NCBI RefSeq assembly: GCF_011516635.5 | Contig: NZ_CP096255.1 | Coordinates: 2,850,501 to 2,914,500 of the forward strand | Direction of reading: 5' to 3' | Origin: Bradyrhizobium barranii subsp. apii | GTDB lineage: Bacteria; Pseudomonadota; Alphaproteobacteria; Rhizobiales; Xanthobacteraceae | Length of the DNA: 64,000 nt | Shown here: positions 8,940-16,968 of the stretch, in pieces | Numbering within the stretch: the first letter of the stretch is position 1 | How the letters are laid out: each line of letters starts with the position of its first letter | Made by a program: the position numbers and the translations under genes | Notes under the pieces: generated by a model | Seen by the model: the letters and a program-made list of their open reading frames with translations, nothing else | What the model was told of the DNA's origin: nothing | Database searches by the model: none

Positions 8940-9353
8940 ATGAAGATCCGGACCATTGTCGCTGTCACCTGCGCCGCCTTCTCGATGGCCGGCCCGATCC
9001 GCGCCCATGATCGCGAAGCGGAAACCGTCGCGAAGAAACTCGAGGCGGCCATTCCCAATGTCCCTGGCAAGTCGCTGCTCGCCCTGGAGGTCGATTACGC
9101 GCCGGGCGCGGCATCCCCGCCCCATACCCACGCGATGTCGGCTTTCATCTACGCCTATGTGATCTCGGGCGCGATCGAGTCGAAGGTGAACGACGGAGAG
9201 AAGCGCATCTATCGGGCAGGCGAAGGCTGGTCGGAGCCGCCGGGTGCAACCCATTCGATCAGCCGCAACGCGAGCAAGACAAGGCCGGCGAAGCTGCTCG
9301 CTGTCTTCGTCCTCGACACCAGTGACAACCCGCTGACGACACCCCTCAAGTAA
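8940..9353 (+). CDS. Exported small cupin-domain protein
   Basis: 137 residues with an N-terminal signal peptide (MKIRTIVAVTCAAFSMAGPIRAH, cleavage probably near residues 20-22), so periplasmic. The rest is a single cupin beta-barrel: the first metal motif reads SPPHTHAMSAFIYAYVISG, and the second reads EGWSEPPGATHSISRN. The start is supported by AGAAGGAG about 7 bases upstream. Such small cupins often bind a metal and act in sensing or turnover of small oxidants; the substrate here is unknown. It follows an MFS exporter and may be co-transcribed with it. Confidence 0.8.
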   Translation: MKIRTIVAVTCAAFSMAGPIRAHDREAETVAKKLEAAIPNVPGKSLLALEVDYAPGAASPPHTHAMSAFIYAYVISGAIESKVNDGEKRIYRAGEGWSEPPGATHSISRNASKTRPAKLLAVFVLDTSDNPLTTPLK

Positions 9354-9446
9354 CGTACTCACTGAGCCTGGCACGAATTCACGGTGAAAATATCGGCCAC
9401 GAGTTTACCTCGGCCGTTATCCGCCGTGTCACCGAAAGCGGAAAAT

Positions 9447-10400
9447 ATGCTTCACGTGAATGACAGCATCGACGCTGTTGAAAATGCATTTGCCCGAGAC
9501 GTCGTCGGCGGCTTATCCGCTGATGTGAAGACGCTGCCGAGCCGTTGGTTATACAACGAGCGTGGATCTGAACTTTTCGAAGAGATAACGAGGCAGGATG
9601 AGTATTATCTGACCAGAGCCGAAACGTCGATCTTGCGAGAGCGGCAGCGTGACATCGCCGATTTTGTAGCGCCTGGCGCGGTTCTCATCGAGTATGGTGC
9701 GGGAGCCGGCGTTAAGACGGAGCTTCTGCTGGCAGGCCTGCGTGACCCGCGAGGCTACGTGCCGATCGATGTCGCCGATGCTTTCCTTGCAGAAACGTCT
9801 AGGAGGATCGCTTCGCGCTTCCCGTCGCTCTGGGTCCGTCCCATCGAGCGCAGTTTCCTGGATGAATTTGAGGTTCCGTTCGATGGCTCCAGCGGCGGCA
9901 GGACAGGATTGTTTCCTGGCTCGACGATGGGGAATTTGAACGCGAGCGAGGCGAAGACCTTGCTGATGCAGATGGGGCGACACTTAGGCAAAAACGGACG
10001 TGCCATCATCGGTGTCGATCTCCAGAAAAACGTAGATACGCTTCTGCGTGCTTACGACGACAGCGCCGGTGTGACAGCCGCTTTCAACCTCAACCTCCTT
10101 GAGCGGATCAACGCCGAACTGGGCGGCGAGTTCTGTTTAGAGCGGTTCAAGCACGTCGCGCGCTGGAACGAGATCGAGAAAGCAGTAGAGATGCATCTGG
10201 TCAGCGTGTGCGATCAGCGCGTTACCCTCTGCGAGCGCGCGTTTAGTTTCAGAACGTCGGAAAGCATTCATACTGAGAGCTCCCGAAAACATACTGCGGA
10301 GAGCTTCGAGCGGCTTGCCCGGTCCGGCGGATGGAAGGTTGTCGAGCTTTGGCAGGACGCGGGCGGATTATTCGGCCTATTCGGGCTCATTCGCTATTGA
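9447..10400 (+). CDS. egtD: EgtD-like histidine N-alpha-methyltransferase
   Basis: 317-residue SAM-dependent methyltransferase of the EgtD family (DUF2260), which trimethylates the alpha-amino group of histidine to make hercynine, the first step of ergothioneine synthesis. Visible signatures are an N-terminal LPSRWLYNERGSELFEEIT, the SAM loop IEYGAGAGVKTELLL, YVPIDVADAFL, and the family motif FPGSTMGNLN. An in-frame GTG at 9384 is possible, but the ATG at 9447 gives the usual length of about 320. No EgtB-type sulfoxide synthase gene is present in this window, so full ergothioneine synthesis would need a partner elsewhere. The substrate is inferred from the family. Confidence 0.8.
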   Translation: MLHVNDSIDAVENAFARDVVGGLSADVKTLPSRWLYNERGSELFEEITRQDEYYLTRAETSILRERQRDIADFVAPGAVLIEYGAGAGVKTELLLAGLRDPRGYVPIDVADAFLAETSRRIASRFPSLWVRPIERSFLDEFEVPFDGSSGGRTGLFPGSTMGNLNASEAKTLLMQMGRHLGKNGRAIIGVDLQKNVDTLLRAYDDSAGVTAAFNLNLLERINAELGGEFCLERFKHVARWNEIEKAVEMHLVSVCDQRVTLCERAFSFRTSESIHTESSRKHTAESFERLARSGGWKVVELWQDAGGLFGLFGLIRY

Positions 10401-10469
10401 TCGGCCGATGATGCGGCACACCAGGTCTTCCGAAACCAACGTGAGAGTTGCGGTGTAAAGGAAAGCGGC

Positions 10470-10928
10470 ATGGAACAATCCCCCCAGATCGGCGACAGGA
10501 TCACCGATAAATCAGCATCGCCCGACGACAGCACTGTCCGAGACTGGATCGGGCCGAAGGCGTTCGGGCATTGGGCCGAGCTGCGAAAATGGATCGAGGC
10601 ATACTACCCCGATGTTTTCGCGCCGGATTGGCTCTATCGTGGCAAGAAGCGTGGTTGGTCCCTGCGTTACAAGAAATCCAAGGCATTCTGCACCTTCCTG
10701 CCGGAATACAGGCAGTTTTCGGTCGAGGTGGTTTTGGGGGCAGCAGAGCGAGAGAAGTTTGAGGCGCGGCGTTACGGGTGGCGCTCGCAGCTGGTGAAGC
10801 TTTACGATGAAGCCCGAACATACCCAGACGGAAAATGGCTGAAAATTGCTATCTCATCCGCCGCCGATCGGCATGACGTGACGGAGCTTTTAAGTCTGAA
10901 GCGTCCGCCTCCGCGGTCGCGCGATTGA
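10470..10928 (+). CDS. DUF3788 family protein
   Basis: 152-residue cytosolic protein of the DUF3788 family. Supporting features are an N-terminal RITDKSASPDDSTVRDWIG segment, a central DWLYRGKKRGWSLRYKKSK region rich in Trp, Lys and Tyr, LPEYRQFSVEVVLG, and a C-terminal WLKIAISSAADRHDVTELLSLK. The start at 10470 has AAGGAAAG a suitable distance upstream. It lies 69 bases after egtD in the same direction and could be an operon partner. The biochemical role of the family is not known to me. Confidence 0.75.
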   Translation: MEQSPQIGDRITDKSASPDDSTVRDWIGPKAFGHWAELRKWIEAYYPDVFAPDWLYRGKKRGWSLRYKKSKAFCTFLPEYRQFSVEVVLGAAEREKFEARRYGWRSQLVKLYDEARTYPDGKWLKIAISSAADRHDVTELLSLKRPPPRSRD

Positions 10929-11226
10929 GACGCTCGCGCCGCTCCGGCGCGATGGTGGTCCTCCAGATGAAATAGACACGCGCCTTGAACACCTTCTTGT
11001 GCGGCGGGGCGACGACATCGTTCTCGCTGGTGATCTGGCGGCCTGGAGCGATCCCTTGAGTGCTTTGTCGAGGAGCTTTGGCGCCGTGGCGACAAACGGC
11101 GACAGTCTTCGCGCCAACCAAAAGCCCGGACGCGTTCCCAAGAATCCTTCCCGGGTGCGTCCGAGCCTTGCGTGATGCTCGCATCATAGAGGCTCCTCAG
11201 AGATCGTAGATGCGAATGGATTGAGT
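10929..11226. other. Gap without a confident gene
   Basis: About 300 bases between the DUF3788 gene and the convergent AhpD-like gene. Open frames exist on the reverse strand but are biased toward Arg and Pro and match nothing I recognise. The gap may hold a transcription terminator region; no clear hairpin with a T-run was seen. Confidence 0.4.
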
Positions 11227-11775
11227 TCAGATCGATCCAGACGGCGCAACGGCAGGAAAGTCCTTCTCGGGATCGAACACGTTGTTGAAAAAGTTCGTCA
11301 GAGAGTACATGGCCACCAGCGCGACTATCTCGATGACGTTCGCATCCGTGTAGCCTGCGTCGCGGACGACTTTCAGATCGGCGTCACTAACCTTGCCGCG
11401 GGTCTCGATGACTTTACGCGCAAACTGGATGGCAGCGTCCCGCTTCGGGTCGCTGGCATGGCCCTTCCGAGCGAGAGTGATTTCATTGGCGGGCAGCTTG
11501 GCCATATGATTGGCCGTAAAGCTGTGAACCGTCAGGCAGTAGTCGCAGCCATTCACTTCGGAGACAGCGAGGCCGATGCTGTCGCGCGTCTTCACGTCTA
11601 GCGCCTTGCTCAAGGAGCCAAGCAGGGCGGCCCATGAGTTGAACGCGATCGGGCTTGCCGCGAAGGTCGCCATCATATTTGGGGTGAACCCGATGTTCTT
11701 GGTGAACATATCGAGGGTCGGTTTCGAATCCGCCGGCACCCGTTCCGGCTTCAGAGCTGTAATTCTTGGCATCAT
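11227..11775 (-). CDS. Carboxymuconolactone decarboxylase / AhpD-like protein
   Basis: 182-residue helical protein of the carboxymuconolactone decarboxylase family, peroxidase-related (AhpD-like) branch. The redox motif is complete: CDYCLTVHS, with two cysteines separated by two residues and a histidine three residues further on, the arrangement used to reduce peroxides or electrophiles. The N-terminus MMPRITALKPERVP and the segment LGSLSKALDVKTRDSIGLAVSEVNG fit the family. It lies 31 bases downstream of a nitroreductase gene on the same strand and is probably co-transcribed with it. The two form a small redox-detoxification unit. Confidence 0.85.
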   Translation of the reverse strand: MMPRITALKPERVPADSKPTLDMFTKNIGFTPNMMATFAASPIAFNSWAALLGSLSKALDVKTRDSIGLAVSEVNGCDYCLTVHSFTANHMAKLPANEITLARKGHASDPKRDAAIQFARKVIETRGKVSDADLKVVRDAGYTDANVIEIVALVAMYSLTNFFNNVFDPEKDFPAVAPSGSI

Positions 11776-11806
11776 AATCTTCGCAGGTTCTCGGTTTCAC
11801 TAATCA

Positions 11807-12442
11807 CTAAATGAGGTCCAACACATCGGCCACCGGGCGACGCGGCTTCTGCGGCCAGTTTCCCGGACGCTCCGCTCCTACGGACAGCAGCATGACCGGG
11901 ACTTCGTCCTGGGCCAATCCAAAATCTCGGTGCACCGCTTCGGCATCGAAACCGATCATCGGCGTCGAACCCAGGCCCAGCGATCGGGCCGCATAGATCA
12001 TCGCCGCCGCACCGAAGGCGCCGGTGCGCACTGCTTCGTCGCGCTGGCGCTGCGGGTAGTCCTTATAGAGATCGCGTGCGGGGATTTCCCAATCCGGTAT
12101 CAACTTTGCCGGCATGATACCCGCCTCCACCACCGGCGCCAGGCGGTCCGGAATTACACTGGAATCAGCCAACTGGCCGCAGATGATAAAGGTAACGGCG
12201 GCTTCAGTGATCGCCGGCTGCTTCCAGGCGATCGGGCTCAACCGAGCCTTGGCTTCAGGCGTGCGTACCGCGATGAAGCGCCAGTTCTGCAAATGGAAGG
12301 ATGTCGGCGCAGTAGTGCCGATCCGCACCAGCTCGCTGATTTGGTCATCGCTCAAAGTGGCGGCAGGGTCGTAGTATTTGGCGGAGCTGCGGCTCAGGAT
12401 ACATTCGATGACGGCATTGGTCATGGCGATTCTGTTGGTCAT
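11807..12442 (-). CDS. Nitroreductase family flavoprotein
   Basis: 211-residue FMN-dependent NAD(P)H nitroreductase-fold enzyme, cytosolic. Typical features are the FMN phosphate-binding segment near the start (SRSSAKYYDP), the APTSFHLQNWRFIAV motif and the second FMN region with GLGSTPMIGFDAEAVHRDFGL, then PVMLLSVG near the end. Predicted substrates are nitro-aromatics, quinones or other electrophiles. It is the first gene of a two-gene unit with the AhpD-like gene. A weak relative of repeat B (GGAAAC core near 12562) lies about 120 bases upstream in the same direction. Confidence 0.85.
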   Translation of the reverse strand: MTNRIAMTNAVIECILSRSSAKYYDPAATLSDDQISELVRIGTTAPTSFHLQNWRFIAVRTPEAKARLSPIAWKQPAITEAAVTFIICGQLADSSVIPDRLAPVVEAGIMPAKLIPDWEIPARDLYKDYPQRQRDEAVRTGAFGAAAMIYAARSLGLGSTPMIGFDAEAVHRDFGLAQDEVPVMLLSVGAERPGNWPQKPRRPVADVLDLI

Positions 12443-12617
12443 GGTGATTCCTGTGCGTTAGGGGATGACTTGAGATAACGAGTGCTTTCGCTCTCTTTGC
12501 TCGAAATGCCGCAGGGATGGAGCCCGTCTGGCATCTCATGCCCGGGGGCCGTGGTAGTTTCCTGGGTGCGGCGCGTCTGATAGGACGTGACGGCCGCGTG
12601 CATCGAATGTGGGTCGT

Positions 12618-13534
12618 TCACGGACGAACGCGGATGATCGTCTTCCCGCCGATCCGCTTTGTTGGATTGAAGGCGGCGACGGCATCTTCGAGTGTCGTTA
12701 CGTGGCCGACGTTCGTGCGCAGTCGCCCGTCCCGAACCCGCCGGACGATCTCACTCAGTTGGGCACGATCGGACTCGACGACGAAGTCGACCGCCAGGCC
12801 ATCGGCGGGCCGCGCCTCGGCCGGCCCGACGATGGACACCAGCGTTCCTCCGGATCGAACCAGGCGCGCGGAGCGTTTCCTGATGTCGCCGCCAATGAGA
12901 TCGAACACCAGGTCGACCGGGCCGATGTCGTCTAGAGCGTCGTTCTCCAGGTCGACGAACTCATTCGCGCCGAAGTCGAGCGCCTTCTGACGGTCGGCGG
13001 CGCGTCCGGTGCCGATGACATAGGCGCCGGCCTCACGCGCGAGTTGCGTCACCATCGACCCGACTGCGCCGGCCGCGCCGTGCGCGAGGACGCGCTGCCC
13101 CGCCTGAAGGCGGCCGTGCACGAACAATCCCTGCCACGCGGTCAGACCCGAGACCGGCAGGCTCGCGCCCACCGTGAAGTCAACGTCGCCCGGCAGCGGC
13201 GCCAGGTTGCGTGCCTCGATCGCCACATACTCGGCCAGTGTGCCATCGCGATACCAGTCCGCGAGGCCGAACACCCGCTGTCCCACCGACAGGCCCGTCG
13301 TGCCATATCCGAGAGCGGTGACCACTCCGGCCAACTCGTGCCCGGGAATCGACGGTGTCCGGTCGCGATCGAGGCGATCGGTCCACGTCGAAGGCCACGA
13401 CAGCTCGGTTCCAACGAATCCTGACGCATAGACTTGAACGACGACGTCGTTTATTGCTGGCGCGGTTCGGGTCGCTCCACCAGCTTCATCCCGGCCGTTC
13501 CCGCAGCTTGGTCTGCCACGACGATTGCCCTCAT
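12618..13534 (-). pseudogene. MDR-family oxidoreductase paralogue, frameshifted
   Basis: Near-identical paralogue of the intact gene at 6247-7164. The ATG at 13534 begins MRAIVVADQAAGTAGMKL, but after KLVERPEPR the frame ends in a stop. In the intact copy the DNA reads CCGCGGCCAGCG; here it reads CCGCGCCAGCA, one G short, at about 13458-13464. After that site the expected protein (AINDVVVQVYASGF, PGHELAGVV, AHGAAGAVGSMVTQLA, ending KTIIRVRP) runs uninterrupted to 12618 with no other lesion. Either the mutation is very recent or a base was missed in sequencing. A TTG start at 13334 could in principle produce a truncated protein lacking the first 65 residues. Confidence 0.8.
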
Positions 13535-13803
13535 CGCCAACCTCCTCGTGTGTGGTATGTCGTCATCTTCCGAATTCCCTTGCGGGCGACCAAAAATACG
13601 ATCGCCAAATTCGACGGTCCAATGACCTGTGGCTATGGAATCGATGCCATCGACGCGAAAGATCAAAGCGCGTCAGCAGTGACGTCGGGGACGAATGCCC
13701 CACGAGGGAAGATTTCCGGGCACTGAGGACGCAAGAAAGGGCTGCAATGCGGGTTTGATCGGCTGCGATGCGCCGGTACGGTGATCGACCGCACGAGAGA
13801 CGC

Positions 13804-14295
13804 TCAATCCGGAGTGATATTCGGGATCGGGAGTTGAACCAGATCATCCTCGTAGCTGGCCTGAGTGCTTGGGCCGTGGCCGGAAGCAGTAGCGTCGAGG
13901 CGCGTGTTGATAGCGGCGCCGATGCCGAGAATCTTGCCAACGGCGCAGAGGTTTGCGGCTTCCAGCAGGAGCGCGCGCTGATGAGCATCGAGTTCTCCCT
14001 CCAGCACGAGGGTGCGTGCGAACGAATCTCGTTCGCCCTGAGCGCCATGGCGGAAGCTGACGCTCACTTCCAGCCGCTCCAGCGGAAGTCTCTGGCGTCG
14101 AGCCTGAAAACGAATGCTCATAGCGGTGCATGCGGCGAGAGATGCGCTAAGGAGGTCGTAAGGATTGGGACCAGAAGAAATGCGGCCGACGCCATCCGGG
14201 CCGCCGACAGTAAAATGAGAGCCGCCGACACGGCATTCCAGTGCACCATGATTGGTGGGGTCGCTTGCGACAACAACTTCGCGGATCTTGGTCAT
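13804..14295 (-). CDS. OsmC/Ohr-family protein
   Basis: 163-residue OsmC-family protein, thiol-dependent peroxidases acting on organic hydroperoxides. The two reactive cysteines are visible: one in LLSASLAACTAMSIR (helix after GPNPYDLL) and one in LLEAANLCAVGKILG. The start chosen is the ATG at 14295 (MTKIREVVV), which gives the usual N-terminal beta-strand; the frame is open a further 45 codons upstream, but that sequence is not family-like. The C-terminus has an unusual tail of about 25 residues. The divergent peroxiredoxin-like gene at 14764 and the neighbouring reductases point to a shared oxidant or electrophile stress role. Confidence 0.8.
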   Translation of the reverse strand: MTKIREVVVASDPTNHGALECRVGGSHFTVGGPDGVGRISSGPNPYDLLSASLAACTAMSIRFQARRQRLPLERLEVSVSFRHGAQGERDSFARTLVLEGELDAHQRALLLEAANLCAVGKILGIGAAINTRLDATASGHGPSTQASYEDDLVQLPIPNITPD

Positions 14296-14615
14296 GACTA
14301 GGTCCCGATTCTTCGAATGATCGACCACCGGCTCTCGACGAGCGTGAACGCAAGCAGGCAGCGCAGAACAAGTCTTGTAGATAGCGCGAGGTCTCAGCGC
14401 GGCGTCCGCTCCGGCCGGCGCGTTCAGCAACTAAATCCGGCGACCATTCGAGTAAAGCTATCATGTCCATAACCGCCAGGAATGCTTCGGGAGTCGGTGC
14501 CGAAGCTCCGCGGCGAGGAAATCCGTGAACCCGCGCGCCGGGCTTGACGGTCTTCCGCTCGCGACAACGCATTGAATTCCATCGAGGCGAAGTCTCGGTC
14601 GGAGAAACAACGCGC

Positions 14616-14649
14616 GGGAATGGAAATCATAACGGTCGGACATTTCTCA
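14616..14649 (+). repeat. Intergenic repeat B, short copy 3
   Basis: GGGAATGGAAATCATAACGG followed by TCGGACATTTCT. The nearest relative is at 36821 (ATGGAAACGATAACGACCGG, then GCATTTCT). It lies about 140 bases before the peroxiredoxin-like gene at 14764, in the same orientation. The rest of the 468-base gap 14296-14763 shows no gene; it must hold the divergent promoters for OsmC and the peroxiredoxin. Confidence 0.65.
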
Positions 14650-14763
14650 ATTGAAGGTCGGCGACGTAGTTTCACCCTGCAGGGGGGGCGGAGTGATGGC
14701 TCGTGCGCGATCAGCGAGTGCCGGAATTCCCGACGTACTTAGGAAAACACTGCGGAGGAGAGA

Positions 14764-15297
14764 ATGCTGCTGCCTCGTCGACCGGTTCCCGAACTGCGCG
14801 TTCCGATCCTTGCTCATGGCGAATTTGATCTTGCTGCCGACGCGCCGAAGCTGTTTACGCTGATATGCTTTTATCGCGGACTCCATTGCCCGGTCTGCCT
14901 CAAGTATCTGCGCGAGCTGGAATCGCTGATACCCGAATATGAGCGTCGCGCTACAAAGGTCATCGCTATCAGCTCTGACGTTCGCGAGCGCGCTCAGGAA
15001 ATGGCAAACAAGGTCGGCGCCAGCTTGCGATTCGGATATTCACTGCCGCTGGCGGTTGCTCGCAAGTGGGGTCTCTATATTTCGTCGTCGCGTGGAAAGA
15101 CATCGATCAACATCGAAGAGCCGTCACTGTTTTCGGAGCCCGGCGTATTCCTCGTCCGACCGGATGGTACTTTGTACTACGGCGCGGTTCAAACAATGCC
15201 GTTCGCACGTCCGTTGTTCTCGGAATTGCTTCAAGCGATCGATTTCGCTATCGCCAGGGATTATCCGGCGCGTGGTGAGTATGACGGCCCTCTCTGA
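14764..15297 (+). CDS. Peroxiredoxin-like AhpC/TSA family protein
   Basis: 177-residue thioredoxin-fold protein of the AhpC/TSA (alkyl hydroperoxide reductase/thiol-specific antioxidant) superfamily. The active-site region reads FYRGLHCPVCLKYLRELE, with a CPVC pair on the first helix, as in the peroxiredoxin-like family often annotated DUF899/Redoxin-like. VIAISSDVRERAQEMA and EPGVFLVRPDGTLYYG are further fold markers. A GGAGGAG Shine-Dalgarno sits about 5 bases before the ATG at 14764. Repeat B copy 3 lies upstream. The expected role is peroxide reduction in the cytosol. Confidence 0.85.
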   Translation: MLLPRRPVPELRVPILAHGEFDLAADAPKLFTLICFYRGLHCPVCLKYLRELESLIPEYERRATKVIAISSDVRERAQEMANKVGASLRFGYSLPLAVARKWGLYISSSRGKTSINIEEPSLFSEPGVFLVRPDGTLYYGAVQTMPFARPLFSELLQAIDFAIARDYPARGEYDGPL

Positions 15298-15310
15298 GCG
15301 GCCGTCGGCT

Positions 15311-15357
15311 TAGCTACCGGCACACCCGTGAACATGAAAGCCGCTGCGCGGTAGCTA
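15311..15357. terminator. Inverted repeat downstream of peroxiredoxin gene
   Basis: A perfect 9-base inverted repeat, TAGCTACCG (15311-15319) and CGGTAGCTA (15349-15357), is separated by 29 bases and lies 14 bases after the stop codon. There is no T-run, so it may be a weak terminator or an operator site rather than a classical terminator. Confidence 0.35.
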
Positions 15358-15520
15358 CTGCTTGATTCTCTGTTCGGTCCGGCTGTTTCGGGTACGTTTG
15401 ATCTTACCGGCTCTGACCGAGCGCGACTCGGAATTCTCCGCAGAATAAGACGTCGCGGTTTCGAGTGCCACGCGGCCTGCGGCATTCCTCGCGACGGCAT
15501 CGCGCTCGCGCGGCGAGCGG

Positions 15521-15600
15521 CAATAACGACCGTTTATCGAGTCCATGGCGAGAGGTGATTTCCGTCGCCGGCATTGCAAGGCCATTCTCCAAAGCATCGT
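15521..15600 (+). repeat. Intergenic repeat A, copy 2
   Basis: Reads CAATAACGACCGTTTATCGA, GTCCATGGCGAGAG, GTGATTTCCGTCGCCGGC, ATTGCAAGGCCATTCTCCAAA. The block GGCGAGAGGTGATTTCCGTCGCC can fold on itself. It matches 38681-38770 over about 80 bases and the reverse strand at 5881-5935. It stands about 130 bases before the RND adaptor gene, in the same orientation. The rest of 15298-15726 shows no gene. Confidence 0.75.
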
Positions 15601-15726
15601 CGAGCCTAAACCTGCGGCTCTGCGATCAAAGCGCGGATCACGATGAAAGCTCGAGAGCGCAGTGGGTCGATATGCGAAGCAACGACGTAATCTAGATCAT
15701 CGCGCGGGGTTCTTGGAGAGACGGAA

Positions 15727-16968
15727 GTGAGTATGACTGATAGAATGGTGCAACCGGCTCCGGCACCTCAGCTCGATCGCGGTTCGTTTTATCGCTTTCC
15801 ACGATGCTTCGTCGCACCGATCGGTCTGCTGTTCGCGCTGGCGCTCGCGGGCTGCGACAAGAAGGCACAATCGCAGGAGGCTGCGCCTGCACCGCCGCTG
15901 GTTACAGTCGCGCAACCAGTCAAGCGCACGGTCACTGACTGGGACGAGTTCACCGGCCGCTTTGAGGCGATACAGGAGGTTCAGGTCCGTGCCCGCGTCG
16001 GTGGCTTCGTCAACAGCGTCGAGTTCACAGACGGTGCGATCGTTCATGCCAGCGATCTGCTCTACATCATCGATCCGCGCCCGTTCGAGGCGGTCGCCTC
16101 ACAAGCGCAGGGCCAACTCGACGACGCGCGGGCCAAGGCAGAGCTTGCCAAGCGTGAACTCGACCGTGGGTTGAACCTGGTCCAGACCAGCGCAGTTTCG
16201 GTGCAGGTCGTCGATCAGCGCCGTCAGGCCTTGCAGGCGGCTTATGCGGCCGAGACGCAGGCCGAGGGTGCGCTGAAGGCCGCGCAGCTCAATGTCGAAT
16301 TCACCCACGTGCTGGCGCCGATCACCGGCCGCGTCAGTCGCCATCTGGTGACCCCCGGCAACCTCGTGCAGGGCGCCGATAGCGGCGCGACGTTGCTCAC
16401 CTCGATCGTGTCGCTCGATCCGATTTACATCTATTTCGACGTCGACGAGGCGACCTATCAGCGCAACAGCAGGCTGTGGTTCGAAGGCAAGCGGCCAAGT
16501 TCGCGCGATACGTCAAATCCCGTGCAGGTGACGCTGACCGGCGAGACAAAGCCCTCGCATGTGGGGAAGATGGACTTCCTCGACAATCGACTGGACATCT
16601 CGACTGCGACGCTGCGCAGCCGCGCGATTGTCCCGAACAAGGATCTCTCGATCCTCCCGGGGCAGTTTGGCCGCGTCAGGATCATCGGCTCGTCGCCCTA
16701 CGAGGCGCTGCTGATTCCGGACGCCGCTATAGCCACCGACCAGTCGCGCAAGATCGTGTTCGTGGTCAAGGCGGACAACACGGTAGATGTAAGGCCGGTG
16801 ATACTCGGGCCGCTCGATGGGGGGCTGCGCGTGATTCGCGAGGGCCTCATGCCGGGGGATCAGGTCATCGTCGACGGGCTGCAGCGTGCCCGCGTCGGCG
16901 CCAAGGTGACACCGAAAATGGCGCAGGCGCCGGCAGACGACAAGACCCCGGCAGGTGCGAAGCCATGA
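15727..16968 (+). CDS. RND efflux periplasmic adaptor (membrane fusion lipoprotein)
   Basis: 413-residue membrane fusion protein of an HAE1-type tripartite efflux pump. The N-terminus has a membrane helix ending in the lipobox LALAGC (Cys43), so it is probably a lipoprotein anchored in the inner membrane facing the periplasm. The lipoyl half-motif VQVRARVGGFVNSVEFTDGAIVHASDLLYIID, a coiled-coil hairpin (residues about 115-190), the second lipoyl half with VLAPITGRVSRHLVTPGNLV, and beta-barrel segments follow in the usual order. GGAGAG at 15715 favours the GTG start at 15727; ATG 15733 is the alternative. Its stop overlaps the pump start by 4 bases (ATGA), so the two genes form one operon. Confidence 0.9.
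   Translation: MSMTDRMVQPAPAPQLDRGSFYRFPRCFVAPIGLLFALALAGCDKKAQSQEAAPAPPLVTVAQPVKRTVTDWDEFTGRFEAIQEVQVRARVGGFVNSVEFTDGAIVHASDLLYIIDPRPFEAVASQAQGQLDDARAKAELAKRELDRGLNLVQTSAVSVQVVDQRRQALQAAYAAETQAEGALKAAQLNVEFTHVLAPITGRVSRHLVTPGNLVQGADSGATLLTSIVSLDPIYIYFDVDEATYQRNSRLWFEGKRPSSRDTSNPVQVTLTGETKPSHVGKMDFLDNRLDISTATLRSRAIVPNKDLSILPGQFGRVRIIGSSPYEALLIPDAAIATDQSRKIVFVVKADNTVDVRPVILGPLDGGLRVIREGLMPGDQVIVDGLQRARVGAKVTPKMAQAPADDKTPAGAKP

Noticed and set aside
10849..11187. Reverse-strand 112-residue frame between DUF3788 and the AhpD-like gene
   Set aside because: It overlaps the end of the DUF3788 gene, has a biased composition, no recognisable domain and no clear ribosome-binding site.
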